A stretch of 64,000 bases of DNA from Exiguobacterium sp018617385 (GCF_018617385.1 NZ_JACSKA010000003.1:62001-126000); one strand, 5' to 3'. Shown: positions 50,823-60,113, counted from the first letter of the stretch. Notes: a model not told the origin generated them from the letters alone. Numbers and translations: made by a program.

Positions 50823-52115
50823 TTACTTCGCTTTACCGTTTTCAACGAGGATGTCGATCGCTTTACGGAATTTGAGGTCACCTTTAAGTGTCTCAAGTCC
50901 GCCTTGCGGAGCGAGCATCGTACGGAGTTGGTCCGGTGCGATGTTGTAAAGTTTAGACATTTCTTCAAGCTCTTTCTCAGCATCTTCGTCAGATACTTCG
51001 ATTGCTTCTTTGTCAGCGATTGCTTTCAAGACGAGACGAGCTTTTACGCGCTCTTCAGCTTGCTCTTTCATCTCTTCGCGCATTGCTTCTTCAGAAGTAC
51101 CAGTGAGCTCGAAGTACATGTTAAGGTCGATTCCTTGTGAAGATACACGTGAACCGAACTCTTGTACCATGCGGTCAACTTCTTGTTCAACGAGAACTTC
51201 CGGTACGTCGATTGTCGCGTTAGCAGTTGCCTGCTCTACGAGTTGGTCGCGCATTGTACCTTCAGCTTCTTGTTTCTTACCAGCTTCTAAACGCTCACGG
51301 ATGCTTGCTTTCAACTCGTCGAGTGTCGAAACAGACTCGTCGATGTCTTTTGCAAACTCGTCGTCGAGTTCAGGAACTTGTTTTGTTTTGACTTCGTGAA
51401 GTTTGACTTTGAATGTCGCTGGTTTACCCGCCAAGTTTTCAGCGTGGTACTCTTCAGGGAATGTTACTTCAACGTCTTTTTCTTCACCAGCAGTCATGCC
51501 GATCATTTGCTCTTCGAATCCTGGGATGAATTGACCAGAACCGATTTCGAGTGTGTAGTTCTCAGCTGTGCCGCCTTCGAACTGCTCACCGTCAGCGAAA
51601 CCTGCGAAATCAAATACAGCTGTATCGCCGTTTTCGATTGCACCTTCTTTAACAGCGAGTTCTGCGCCTTGCTGTTGAAGTGCTTCAAGTTCTGCTGTTA
51701 CTTCGTCTTCTGTTACTTCAGTTGAAACAGCTTCGTACTCGAGGCCTTTGTATTCGCCAAGCTCAGCTTCTGGCTCAACCACGAATGTCACTTTGAACGC
51801 GACTGGTTTGCCTTTCTCGAGCGTGCCGTCTACATCGATGTTTTCGAGCGCGATTGGTTCGAAACCAGCTTCTTCAACCGCACCTTGGATTGTGTCGCGG
51901 TAGAGAATGTCGAGCGCATCTTGATAGAGTGCTTCTTCTCCATACATTTTGTTGAACATTGGGCGTGGCAATTTCCCTTTACGGAAGCCAGGCACGTTCA
52001 AGTCTTTGACGACTGTTTTAAATGCGGCGTCAACTGCTTTATCAAAAGCTTCTGCAGGAGCTTCGTACGTGAGTACGCCTTGGCTACCTGATGTTTTTTC
52101 CCATTTTGCTGTCAT
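50823..52115 (-). CDS. tig: Trigger factor
   Basis: A 430-residue ribosome-bound chaperone and prolyl isomerase. Seen: the ribosome-binding tail signature VPGFRKGKLPRPMF near 34-47, the FKBP domain (ENGDTAVFDFAGFADGEQFEGG), and the C-terminal helical arms. ATG 52115 lies 7 bases after GGAGGG; the upstream extension lies in the promoter region. An extended -10 TGCTATAAT at 52170-52178 on the minus strand is the probable promoter. Confidence 0.97.
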   Translation of the reverse strand: MTAKWEKTSGSQGVLTYEAPAEAFDKAVDAAFKTVVKDLNVPGFRKGKLPRPMFNKMYGEEALYQDALDILYRDTIQGAVEEAGFEPIALENIDVDGTLEKGKPVAFKVTFVVEPEAELGEYKGLEYEAVSTEVTEDEVTAELEALQQQGAELAVKEGAIENGDTAVFDFAGFADGEQFEGGTAENYTLEIGSGQFIPGFEEQMIGMTAGEEKDVEVTFPEEYHAENLAGKPATFKVKLHEVKTKQVPELDDEFAKDIDESVSTLDELKASIRERLEAGKKQEAEGTMRDQLVEQATANATIDVPEVLVEQEVDRMVQEFGSRVSSQGIDLNMYFELTGTSEEAMREEMKEQAEERVKARLVLKAIADKEAIEVSDEDAEKELEEMSKLYNIAPDQLRTMLAPQGGLETLKGDLKFRKAIDILVENGKAK

Positions 52116-52169
52116 GCTAAGTCCCTCCAACAATTCGTTTATACCGTACAAAAATGTACAACAATCCGT

Positions 52170-52178
52170 ATTATAGCA
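52170..52178 (-). promoter_or_regulatory. Extended -10 promoter of tig
   Basis: TGCTATAAT on the minus strand about 55 bases before tig; -35 weak (GTGTGC at 17 bases). A small GTAC-ATTTTT-GTAC inverted repeat follows in the leader. Confidence 0.6.
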
Positions 52179-52204
52179 TAAATCCTCGGTATGCACACAA
52201 GGAT

Positions 52205-53116
52205 TTAGTCTAATAACGCCTGTGTAAAGCGAAGATCCGCCTCTAAAATCACCGCGGCTAAACCGTCGACTGATTCGTCATGTAAAATCGCTTGTTTCGC
52301 CTGTACGAGCGCCTGTTCCACGTCCACTTTTTCGGCCGGCACATATGGATAATGCGTATACATGTAATTCATCAACAGCTGGGTCCCGATCTCATCGCCC
52401 TCAACTGATTTTTGAAGAGAAAAGACGGTCTTCTCCCACGTTTCAATCTGCGCTTTCGCTTCCGCTTGTGTCATCTTGTTCGAAACGTCCCCATCCGTCC
52501 ATTCGATGACTTCAAGTTCGGCGAACGCTTTTTCCAACACGATCAGTTTGACGAGCTTCGGACGCTCCGACACGAGCAATTCATGAAGCACATTGTCGAG
52601 CACGGGGTCGATTTGAAAGTGAACATGTTGTAACGCTTCAATCTGTTCCCCCGTACTCCCTCGCGTCAGCGTTCGCTTCAACTTGGCGATCGCCGCCGGA
52701 AACTCGGTCATCTTCAACACTTGAAGTACCTGGTGTGCCTGGGTGTTGACCGTATCCTTCTTGTCCTGCCATTCGAGATACTGGTTGATCCAGTGCGCCG
52801 CTTCAAACGGTTGGTCCCGCATGATGTAATACTGCGCAATCTGCAGCCCTCCTGAGGCCGGTTCTTCCGCCTCGGCCACATGGATGCCGACAAGTTCCTG
52901 CAGTTTCTCGAGTGTCTCCGGGTCGTCCGGTCGTTCCATTGCACATTGGAAGATTTCCATGAAAATAAACGGGTCACCTGGAATCGTCTGATACCAATCC
53001 CATAAAATCGGTTCGATCCGCTGTCGTTCCCCAGAAGCATCTGCCTCCTGAATCATCTTATGCAGACGCGCCCAATTCCCCGGGAACGGATAGTCCTGGT
53101 CCTTTTCCTTCTCCAT
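52205..53116 (-). CDS. TPR-like protein (YsoA-type)
   Basis: A 303-residue helical protein upstream of tig, where B. subtilis has ysoA, a TPR protein of unknown role. Helix pairs (GGLQIAQYYIMRDQPFEAAHWINQYLEW, TQAHQVLQVLKMTEFPAAIAKLKRTL) fit TPR-like packing. No signal peptide. The gene follows tRNA-Arg and its terminator and has no clear promoter of its own apart from a lone -35-like box. Confidence 0.75.
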   Translation of the reverse strand: MEKEKDQDYPFPGNWARLHKMIQEADASGERQRIEPILWDWYQTIPGDPFIFMEIFQCAMERPDDPETLEKLQELVGIHVAEAEEPASGGLQIAQYYIMRDQPFEAAHWINQYLEWQDKKDTVNTQAHQVLQVLKMTEFPAAIAKLKRTLTRGSTGEQIEALQHVHFQIDPVLDNVLHELLVSERPKLVKLIVLEKAFAELEVIEWTDGDVSNKMTQAEAKAQIETWEKTVFSLQKSVEGDEIGTQLLMNYMYTHYPYVPAEKVDVEQALVQAKQAILHDESVDGLAAVILEADLRFTQALLD

Positions 53117-53170
53117 CTTCCCTCACCCTCTCTTCCATTCCCCTTCATCTTCCGTTAGGACGCGATTCCT

Positions 53171-53186
53171 TGTCAATCGATTTCCC
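53171..53186. repeat. 16-bp direct repeat, copy 1 (flanks tRNA-Arg)
   Basis: TGTCAATCGATTTCCC occurs here and again at 53350-53365, in the same orientation, bracketing the tRNA-Arg gene and its terminator. The second copy supplies the -35 box of the tRNA promoter; this copy has no -10 partner. Confidence 0.8.
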
Positions 53187-53193
53187 GGAAAAT

Positions 53194-53229
53194 GAAAAAA
53201 GAGACGTTCTCCGTAGAGAGCGTCTCTAT
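53194..53229 (-). terminator. Terminator after tRNA-Arg
   Basis: AGAGACG.TCTC-TACG-GAGA.CGTCTCT followed by TTTTT on the minus strand. Confidence 0.9.
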
Positions 53230-53240
53230 TTTAATGGAAG

Positions 53241-53314
<74 letters not shown>

Positions 53315-53326
53315 ATTGACATGAAA

Positions 53327-53355
53327 ACTATAATAGAAAAATGGTTTCCTGTCAA
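53327..53355 (-). promoter_or_regulatory. Promoter of tRNA-Arg
   Basis: TTGACA (53350-53355) and TATAGT (53327-53332) with a 17-base spacer, ending 12 bases before the tRNA 5' end. The -35 lies inside the direct repeat. Confidence 0.82.
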
Positions 53356-53365
53356 TCGATTTCCC
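53350..53365. repeat. 16-bp direct repeat, copy 2
   Basis: Identical to 53171-53186. See that entry for the relation to the tRNA promoter. Confidence 0.8.
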
Positions 53366-53374
53366 ATTCGAAAC

Positions 53375-53887
53375 TCATAGTTTTCCTGAGATGTCCAAGT
53401 CTTCGACGTGAGAACCGTCTTCTGAACGATAGAAACGCACTGTTGCTTCTCCCGCTTCAAGGTCGAGTAACGCATACGTTTTGTCCGTTCGTCCTCGCGG
53501 CATACGAATCGAACCTGGGTTGATGTAGACGACCCCGTCCTCGATCAGCGCACCCGCCACATGCGAGTGACCGAACAAGACGACGTTCGCGCCCACTTCT
53601 TCAGCCCGGTAACGCAGCCGATTCAAATCGAATTTGACGTCATGATGGTGCCCGTGAACGATTAAGATTGTACCGGCATCCGTCGTCTCGATTCGTTCAA
53701 GGGGAAGGTCTCCCCCAAAATCACAGTTCCCACGGACCGTTCGATACGGCAACAAATGTTCATCGACAAGTGCGAGTTGTGAATCCCCGCAATGGAACGC
53801 GTCATCGATTTCCGCCTCGTGTCGTTCAAAAATCGTCGTCAACTCTTCGGTCAACCCATGACTATCACTCACTATTAGAAAACGCAT
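53375..53887 (-). CDS. YfcE/MJ0936-type phosphodiesterase (YsnB)
   Basis: A 170-residue calcineurin-like metallophosphoesterase. The metal motifs are complete: SDSHG, HCGDS, GNCD, HGHHHD, GHSH. Family members hydrolyse artificial phosphodiesters; the natural substrate is unknown. ATG 53887 lies 9 bases after AAAGGA; an ATG three codons earlier touches that site. Starts just past rdgB, same order rph-ysnA-ysnB as B. subtilis. Confidence 0.92.
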   Translation of the reverse strand: MRFLIVSDSHGLTEELTTIFERHEAEIDDAFHCGDSQLALVDEHLLPYRTVRGNCDFGGDLPLERIETTDAGTILIVHGHHHDVKFDLNRLRYRAEEVGANVVLFGHSHVAGALIEDGVVYINPGSIRMPRGRTDKTYALLDLEAGEATVRFYRSEDGSHVEDLDISGKL

Positions 53888-53892
53888 AAGCT

Positions 53893-54483
53893 TCATCCTT
53901 TCATGAATGGTATGATTTCTGCCTCCAGTTTTCGTAGTGCCTGTCCACGGTGGCTGACGACCGCCTTCTCGTCACGTTCCAACTCTGCCGCTGTCTTATG
54001 AAGCGATGGGACGATAAAGAGTGGATCGTATCCAAAACCATTTTCGCCTTGTGGGGAATAACCGATTGTCCCTTCGATTGTTTCACGAACGGTCAACGTC
54101 TCTCCGCTCGGTTTCGCAAGGCAGAGCGCACAGACGAAACGAGCCGTACGATTCGTCTCTCCGTTCAATTTTTCAAGAAGAAGAGCGTTGTTCGCCTCGT
54201 CTGACTTTTCTGGACCTGCAAAGCGGGCAGAGTATACTCCCGGTGCCCCGTCAAGCGCGTCGACTTCAAGACCGGAGTCATCCGCGAGGACGGCATGCCC
54301 AAAGTAAGCTGCCGCCTCCGTCGCTTTTAACGCCGCATTCTCTTCAAACGTCGTGCCGGTCTCATCCGTCTCTGGCGCGTCCGGATAGTCGAGGAGTGAC
54401 TCGACCTCGAATCCGAGCGGCGTCAACATCCCTTCGAGTTCTTTCACTTTTCCAGGATTGTGTGTCGCAATGATCAACTTCAT
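53893..54483 (-). CDS. rdgB: dITP/XTP pyrophosphatase (RdgB/HAM1)
   Basis: A 196-residue house-cleaning enzyme that removes dITP and XTP. Seen: IIATHNPGKVKELEGML, ADDSGLEVDALDGAPGVYSARFAG, and C-terminal KAVVSHRGQALRKL. ATG 54483 has AGGAG 5 bases upstream and overlaps the rph stop by ATGA, so coupled to rph. Confidence 0.95.
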   Translation of the reverse strand: MKLIIATHNPGKVKELEGMLTPLGFEVESLLDYPDAPETDETGTTFEENAALKATEAAAYFGHAVLADDSGLEVDALDGAPGVYSARFAGPEKSDEANNALLLEKLNGETNRTARFVCALCLAKPSGETLTVRETIEGTIGYSPQGENGFGYDPLFIVPSLHKTAAELERDEKAVVSHRGQALRKLEAEIIPFMKG

Positions 54484-55229
54484 AATGTCTCCTCCGAACG
54501 TTCCCCGACGTACCACCAAGAAGCACCGAGTGCCGCTTCCGCCGTCTTGAATAATGATTCGATACCGTGTTGCGCTAGCGCGAGCATCTCGTTCATCTCT
54601 TGTAGCGTGAACGTCGCCTCTTCCCCTGTGCCTTGTACTTCGACGAATCGACCGCTTGCCGTCATGACGACATTCATGTCGACCTCTGCTGCGGCATCTT
54701 CTAGGTAATCCAAGTCTAAGACAAGCTCGTCCGTTCGCCCGACCGAAATTGCGGCCACACCTTCTTTAATCGGTGTATCTTCAAGTTTCCCTTGGCGAAT
54801 CAAGCGATCGACGGCCAACACGAGCGCGCAAAAGCCACCTGTGATGGAAGCCGTCCGAGTTCCACCATCCGCTTGAATGACGTCACAGTCGATCCAAATC
54901 GTTCGTTCGCCGAGACGTTCTAAGTCCACGACCGAGCGGAGCGACCGACCAATCAGACGCTGAATTTCCATCGTTCGTCCCGACTGTTTTCCGCGTACCG
55001 CTTCTCGGACAGTACGGTCTCCCGTCGCCCGTGGGAGCATCGCATATTCTGCATTGATCCAACCTTGTTTCTTTCCACGAAGGAAATTTGGTACGCGCTC
55101 TTCCACAGTTGCGGTACAGATGACTTTCGTATCGCCGATTGAAATTAAAACGGACCCTTCCGCATGTTTGTTCACGTGCGGCACAATCTCGACTGCGCGC
55201 AGTTCATCAAATCGTCTCGCATCACGCAA
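54480..55229 (-). CDS. rph: Ribonuclease PH
   Basis: A 249-residue phosphorolytic 3'-5' exoribonuclease for tRNA 3' ends. Seen: RFDELRAVEI near the start, GDTKVICTATVEE, the GKQSGRTMEIQRLIGRSLR active-site region, and DCDVIQADGGTRTASITG. TTG 55229 is the start, 7 bases after GAGGTG, overlapping racE by 8 bases. Confidence 0.96.
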   Translation of the reverse strand: MRDARRFDELRAVEIVPHVNKHAEGSVLISIGDTKVICTATVEERVPNFLRGKKQGWINAEYAMLPRATGDRTVREAVRGKQSGRTMEIQRLIGRSLRSVVDLERLGERTIWIDCDVIQADGGTRTASITGGFCALVLAVDRLIRQGKLEDTPIKEGVAAISVGRTDELVLDLDYLEDAAAEVDMNVVMTASGRFVEVQGTGEEATFTLQEMNEMLALAQHGIESLFKTAEAALGASWWYVGERSEETL

Positions 55230-56025
55230 TGCCGGTCACCTCGACTTTCTCCGCATGAACCGGACGTCCGAGCCATTCGCTCGCGAGTCGGTCAAATAGT
55301 TCGATGTCACCCGTCGCATAGAAGGAATGTGCCGGGACTGCATCCAATCCATTCTCAAGTTCCTGATAATCGAGCATCGCTGCCACTTCAAGTGCCGTCT
55401 CGTCACCTGATGAGATGAGGTGGACGTCCGGTCCGACCACATCTTGAATGACCGGAGCAAGTAGTGGGTAATGCGTACAACCGAGAATCAACGTATCCAT
55501 CTCGGATGGTTGAAGTGGACGAAGCGTCTCCTCCACCACTTGTCGCACGCGCTCTCCAGACACTTCTCCAGCCTCTACGAGCGGGACGAACGGTGGGCAC
55601 GCGAGTGAATACACATCGACCTCACCTGCTACGTGACGTAACGCCTTCTCATATGAACCGCTTTCAATCGTCATCTTCGTACCAATGACACCAATATGCT
55701 TGTTGCGCGTTCCTTTGACAGCCGCGCGGGCACCCGGGTCGATGACACCGATGACCGGGATGTCGAGACGTTTGCGTGCCTCCTTCAATACGACCGCTGT
55801 CGCCGTATTACAGGCGATGACAATCATCTTGACGTCTTTCTTCAATAAAAATTCAATCAATTCCCATGTATATGCTTCAATCTCATCGTGCGGACGCGGC
55901 CCGTACGGACAGCGTTCTGTATCTCCGATATAGACGATTTCTTCTTTAGGGAGTTGGCGCATCAATTCTTTGACTACCGTCAACCCACCGACTCCTGAAT
56001 CGAGGACTCCAATCGCTCGTTTCAT
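55222..56025 (-). CDS. racE: Glutamate racemase
   Basis: A 267-residue enzyme making D-glutamate for peptidoglycan. Catalytic cysteines are in IACNTATA and in LGCTHYPLL; GVLDSGVGGLTV lies at the N-terminus. Start is ATG 56025, 8 bases after GGAAG; in-frame ATG and GTG codons upstream are possible. First of the racE-rph-rdgB-ysnB operon. The B. subtilis neighbours gerE, ysmB and gerM are absent. Confidence 0.95.
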   Translation of the reverse strand: MKRAIGVLDSGVGGLTVVKELMRQLPKEEIVYIGDTERCPYGPRPHDEIEAYTWELIEFLLKKDVKMIVIACNTATAVVLKEARKRLDIPVIGVIDPGARAAVKGTRNKHIGVIGTKMTIESGSYEKALRHVAGEVDVYSLACPPFVPLVEAGEVSGERVRQVVEETLRPLQPSEMDTLILGCTHYPLLAPVIQDVVGPDVHLISSGDETALEVAAMLDYQELENGLDAVPAHSFYATGDIELFDRLASEWLGRPVHAEKVEVTGIA

Positions 56026-56093
56026 TTGCATCACTTCCATTCTCACCTATCTTACCAAAAAATCTCGGACGGAAAAAGAAACGTTCCCATGAC

Positions 56094-56129
56094 AAAAAAA
56101 GACGAGGTCGCCATTGGCGCCTCGTCCCT
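56094..56129 (-). terminator. Terminator after HPr gene
   Basis: GACGAGG.GCC-AAT-GGC.CCTCGTC followed by seven T on the minus strand. Confidence 0.92.
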
Positions 56130-56137
56130 TACCCGAA

Positions 56138-56401
56138 TTACTGAGCAAGACCTTCGCTAGTGAGCATGTCAGAAAGCGTGTTGATTGCTTCTTCTGCATC
56201 TTCACCTTCAGCAGTGATCTTGATTGTAGAATCTTTTGCGATACCGAGTGAAAGTACACCCATGATCGACTTCAAGTTAACTGTTTTACCATTGTACTCG
56301 AGGTTGATGTCTGATTGGAACTTAGAAGCTGTGTTAACTAACTGAGTAGCTGGACGAGCGTGAATTCCTGAATCAGCAACGACTGTGAACGTTTTTTCCA
56401 T
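56138..56401 (-). CDS. HPr phosphocarrier protein, standalone
   Basis: An 87-residue HPr. The PTS phosphorylation histidine is present in SGIHARPAT (H14 by this start) and the HPr-kinase serine in NLKSIMGVLSLG (S45), so it can act in sugar uptake and as CcpA co-regulator. Catabolite-only Crh is excluded because Crh has Gln in place of His. ptsI is not adjacent. Own promoter and terminator. ATG 56401 is preferred; GGGAG lies 11 bases upstream. Confidence 0.92.
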   Translation of the reverse strand: MEKTFTVVADSGIHARPATQLVNTASKFQSDINLEYNGKTVNLKSIMGVLSLGIAKDSTIKITAEGEDAEEAINTLSDMLTSEGLAQ

Positions 56402-56475
56402 GAGATGATGGTCTCCCTTCAAAATTCAATTCTACAGGCGAACCAGCAGAATATTTTTTGTTTGTGAACTCATTA

Positions 56476-56916
56476 TCAAATGATAGCGGATTCGCAAAAA
56501 TTCTGCAAGCGGTTTTTATATTCCGGAGTCCATTCCGTAGGACGGCCTTCCTTCGTTAAATGAACGAGGCTTGTCCGTCCGGCGAAGAGGAGTTGCTCTC
56601 CGTCATATGCCCCGTAATGAATATCACATGAAGTGTTTCCGACCGTCAAGATATTGGCATGCACAGTCAGCTGTTGACGTGGCATGACTTGTCGAACATA
56701 GTCACATTGCGCATCGGCGACGACGACGAATCCGTCCTTCAAGGAGAATCCTGTCGCCTCTAACAACTCGATCCGGGCATCTTCGAAATAGATGAACGGA
56801 ATTGTGTTGTTCATGTGACCATACGGGTCGCACTCCGAAAAGCGGACTTTCACATCGAGCGCGATCCCTCTTTTGACACGTGTTTCCCAACCTGGCTCTC
56901 GAAAGTACTTGGTCAT
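56476..56916 (-). CDS. Acyl-CoA thioesterase, 4HBT family (YsmA-type)
   Basis: A 146-residue hotdog-fold thioesterase. The 4HBT motif ECDPYGHMNN at 28-37 carries the catalytic Asp. B. subtilis has ysmA at the same place after sdhB. It starts 8 bases past the sdhB stop, with a weak ribosome binding site, so it is probably coupled to the sdh operon. Substrate unknown. Confidence 0.88.
   Translation of the reverse strand: MTKYFREPGWETRVKRGIALDVKVRFSECDPYGHMNNTIPFIYFEDARIELLEATGFSLKDGFVVVADAQCDYVRQVMPRQQLTVHANILTVGNTSCDIHYGAYDGEQLLFAGRTSLVHLTKEGRPTEWTPEYKNRLQNFCESAII
56480..56508 (-). promoter_or_regulatory. Probable promoter of HPr gene
   Basis: TTGCAG (56503-56508) and TATCAT (56480-56485), spacer 17 bases, inside the last codons of the thioesterase gene. 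Confidence 0.55.
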
Positions 56917-56924
56917 CGGCTCGC

Positions 56925-57725
56925 TTACGCCTCGACCGCAGAACCGGTGCGACCTTTGTCACTACCGAAGAACTGTTTGAACGAGTGAAGCGTCGTTTGA
57001 CGGTTCATCGAAGCGATCGACGTCGTGAGCGGGATGCCCTTCGGACAAACTTCGACACAGTTTTGTGCGTTTCCGCACTGCATGATGCCGCCGTCTTCCA
57101 TGAGTGCCTCGAGGCGGTCTTCCGCATGGAAGGCACCTGTTGGATGTGAGTTGAAGAGTCGGACTTGCGAAATCGCCGCTGGACCGATGAAGTCCGATTT
57201 GTCGTTTACGTTCGGACACGCTTCAAGACAAACACCACACGTCATACATTTCGATAGTTCGTACGCCCATTGACGTTTGTTCTCCGGCATACGCGGTCCT
57301 GGACCGAGGTCGTATGTGCCGTCGATTGGGACCCATGCCTTCACTTTTTTCAACGCGTCGAACATGCGTTGACGGTCGACTTGAAGGTCACGGATGACCG
57401 GGAACGTCTTCATCGGTGCAAGACGAATCGGTTGCTCGAGTTTATCGACGAGTGCCGTACACGACTGGCGCGGCTTCCCGTTGATAATCATCGAACAGGC
57501 ACCACATACTTCTTCAAGACAGTTCATGTCCCAGTTGATCGGTGTCGTCTTGTCCCCGTTGGCATTGACCGGGTTACGGCGGATTTCCATCAATGCCGAG
57601 ATGACGTTCATGTTTGGACGGTATGGTACCGTGAATTCTTCCGTATACGTCGCTTGATCCGGTCCATCTTGGCGTTCAATGATGAAGCGGATGTCTTTTT
57701 GTTCAGATTGCATTGGCGTCGTCAT
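56925..57725 (-). CDS. sdhB: Succinate dehydrogenase iron-sulfur subunit
   Basis: A 266-residue subunit carrying three Fe-S centres that pass electrons from FAD to quinone. Ligands seen: CLEEVCGACSMIING with C.. (2Fe-2S), CMTCGVCLEACP (4Fe-4S) and CGNAQNCVEVCP (3Fe-4S). ATGA overlap with sdhA. The tail after residue 240 is somewhat longer than in B. subtilis. Confidence 0.97.
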   Translation of the reverse strand: MTTPMQSEQKDIRFIIERQDGPDQATYTEEFTVPYRPNMNVISALMEIRRNPVNANGDKTTPINWDMNCLEEVCGACSMIINGKPRQSCTALVDKLEQPIRLAPMKTFPVIRDLQVDRQRMFDALKKVKAWVPIDGTYDLGPGPRMPENKRQWAYELSKCMTCGVCLEACPNVNDKSDFIGPAAISQVRLFNSHPTGAFHAEDRLEALMEDGGIMQCGNAQNCVEVCPKGIPLTTSIASMNRQTTLHSFKQFFGSDKGRTGSAVEA

Positions 57726-59479
57726 TTCGTCTTCGCCCCTTTCTTCGAGTAATCCCGTTTACGTGGCGGGATTAACGAAACATCGATGTCTTCATACGAG
57801 ATATCGACTTCCCCATCTTTGTAACGTGCCATCGTCGTCTTCATGAACTGCTCATCATTACGTTCCGGGAACTCCGGTTTGTAATGGGCTCCACGGCTCT
57901 CGTCCCGCTTGAGTGCGCCAAGTGTGATGACGCGTGCGAGGTCGAGCATGTGGTCGAGTTGTCGAATGAACGATGCCCCTTGGTTGCTCCAACGTGCCGT
58001 ATCCGTAGCTGAGATCTTATGGAAACGTTCACGCAATTCTTGGATTTTCTTGTCGGTCGCTTCAAGTTTGTCATTGTAGCGAACAACTGTGACGTTGTCC
58101 GTCATCAGTTCACCGAGTTCACGGTGAATCTGATACGCATTCTCTGTTCCGTCCATCGCAAGGATGTTGTTGAATCGCTCGATTTCTTCACGTTCGTTGA
58201 AGTTAAAGAGCGCTTCTGAGACGCTTTCTGTCGCTTGGTCAAGACCACGCATGTAGTTGACGGCCGCAGGCCCTGCTTCCATTCCGCCATGTACGGCTGA
58301 AAGAAGCGAGTTCGCACCGAGACGGTTTGCCCCGTGCATCGAGTAGTCACATTCGCCTGCTGCGAAGAGACCCGGAATGTTCGTCATCTGATCGTAGTCG
58401 ACCCATAGTCCGCCCATCGAATAGTGGACTGCCGGGAAGATTTTCATCGGTACTTTACGTGGGTCGTCCCCTACGAATTTCTCGTAGATTTCGAGGATTC
58501 CACCGAGTTTGATGTCGAGTTCTTTCGAATCTTTATGAGACAAGTCGAGGTAAACCATGTTCTCGCCGTTGACGCCGAGTTTTTGGTTGACACATACGTC
58601 GAAGATCTCACGTGTCGCAATGTCACGCGGTACGAGGTTTCCGTAAGCTGGATATTTCTCTTCGAGGAAGTACCATGGCTTCCCGTCTTTATATGTCCAG
58701 ACACGTCCACCTTCTCCACGAGCCGACTCACTCATGAGACGAAGTTTGTCGTCCCCCGGAATCGCCGTCGGGTGAATTTGGATGAACTCCCCGTTCGCGT
58801 AGACCGCGCCTTGACGGTAAACCGCTGCCGCTGCCTGTCCTGTGTTGATGACTGAGTTAGTCGACTTACCGAAGATGACCCCTGGGCCACCTGTCGCCAA
58901 GATGACCGCATCCGATGGGAACGCTTTAATTTCCATCGAGCGCAAATCCTGACAGACTGCACCACGGCAGATGCCTTCTTCGTCGATGACGGCGCGAAGG
59001 AATTCCCATCCTTCATACTTCTCGACGAGACCTTGCGCTTCGTAACGACGAACCTGCTCATCGAGTGCATAGAGAAGTTGCTGTCCTGTCGTCGCTCCAG
59101 CGTATGCCGTACGGTGGTGAAGCGTTCCACCGAAACGACGGAAGTCTAAGAGACCTTCTGGCGTACGGTTGAACATGACGCCCATCCGGTCGAACATGTG
59201 AATGATTTTCGGAGCATTCTCCGCCATCTTTTGGACAGGTGGTTGGTTGGCGAGGAAGTCGCCTCCGTATACCGTGTCGTCAAAGTGTTGCCAAGGAGAG
59301 TCACCTTCCCCTTTCGTGTTGACGGCCCCGTTAATCCCACCTTGGGCACAAACTGAATGTGAACGCTTGACCGGTACAAGCGAGAATAGTTTTACCGGAA
59401 CACCCATCTCTGCCGACTTGATTGTCGCCATGAGTCCAGCTAGACCGCCACCGATGACGATCAAACTTTGATTTGCCAT
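57722..59479 (-). CDS. sdhA: Succinate dehydrogenase flavoprotein subunit
   Basis: A 585-residue FAD subunit oxidising succinate to fumarate. Seen: IVIGGGLAGLMATI dinucleotide fold, HSVCAQGGING around the covalent-FAD region, the HPTAIPG segment, SESARGEGG, and DYSMHGANRLGANSLL. GGGGG lies 8 bases before ATG. Middle gene of sdhCAB. Confidence 0.97.
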   Translation of the reverse strand: MANQSLIVIGGGLAGLMATIKSAEMGVPVKLFSLVPVKRSHSVCAQGGINGAVNTKGEGDSPWQHFDDTVYGGDFLANQPPVQKMAENAPKIIHMFDRMGVMFNRTPEGLLDFRRFGGTLHHRTAYAGATTGQQLLYALDEQVRRYEAQGLVEKYEGWEFLRAVIDEEGICRGAVCQDLRSMEIKAFPSDAVILATGGPGVIFGKSTNSVINTGQAAAAVYRQGAVYANGEFIQIHPTAIPGDDKLRLMSESARGEGGRVWTYKDGKPWYFLEEKYPAYGNLVPRDIATREIFDVCVNQKLGVNGENMVYLDLSHKDSKELDIKLGGILEIYEKFVGDDPRKVPMKIFPAVHYSMGGLWVDYDQMTNIPGLFAAGECDYSMHGANRLGANSLLSAVHGGMEAGPAAVNYMRGLDQATESVSEALFNFNEREEIERFNNILAMDGTENAYQIHRELGELMTDNVTVVRYNDKLEATDKKIQELRERFHKISATDTARWSNQGASFIRQLDHMLDLARVITLGALKRDESRGAHYKPEFPERNDEQFMKTTMARYKDGEVDISYEDIDVSLIPPRKRDYSKKGAKTK

Positions 59480-59495
59480 GTAAAATTCCCCCTAA

Positions 59496-60113
59496 TTACA
59501 AGATGCCTGCAAACGTCAAAATCGAACGGATGCCGACAAAAGATAGTGCCAAGAACACGACACCTGATACGTAGCTCATGAGACGTTGCGAACGAGGTGA
59601 CTGTGTGATACCCCACGTGATCGAGAACGACCAAAGACCGTTCGCGAAGTGGAACGTAGCCGAAAGAATTCCGACTATGTAGAAGATCAACATGAGCGGG
59701 TTGTCGACGATGTTTTGCATCATCTCCGCATTGACTTCTACCCCGCGCAATTTCGCAAGACGCGTTTCCCAAACGTGCCAAGCGATGAAGATCACGAGGA
59801 AAACTCCTGTGAAGCGTTGGAAGAGATACAACCAGTTACGTGCGTATGAATAGCGGTTCGAGTTGATTGACCCGAGAAACGCATAGTACACGCCGTACAC
59901 CCCGTGGAAAATCATCGGCAATGCGATAATTGTCACTTCAAGGAAGTACAAATACGGTAAGTTCTCCATGAATTTTGCTGCTTTGTTGAATGACTCCACC
60001 CCATCGACGATGTAGTAGTTGACCGACAAATGGACGATCAAAAACAAACCGATTGGAATGACCCCAAGTAGCGAATGGACTTTACGACTGAAGTAGTCAC
60101 GATGCGCTGCCAT
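59496..60113 (-). CDS. sdhC: Succinate dehydrogenase cytochrome b558 subunit
   Basis: A 205-residue, five-helix diheme membrane anchor of the Bacillus type. Histidines for heme ligation are seen in RKVHSLLG, LIVHLSVN, IFHGVYG, AWHVWET and TFHFANG. GGGGG precedes ATG. First gene of the operon, downstream of a cre site and a short hairpin. Confidence 0.95.
   Translation of the reverse strand: MAAHRDYFSRKVHSLLGVIPIGLFLIVHLSVNYYIVDGVESFNKAAKFMENLPYLYFLEVTIIALPMIFHGVYGVYYAFLGSINSNRYSYARNWLYLFQRFTGVFLVIFIAWHVWETRLAKLRGVEVNAEMMQNIVDNPLMLIFYIVGILSATFHFANGLWSFSITWGITQSPRSQRLMSYVSGVVFLALSFVGIRSILTFAGIL

Noticed and set aside
56138..56401. Identification of the HPr gene as Crh
   Set aside because: Crh has Gln where HPr has His; here the His in SGIHARPAT is present.
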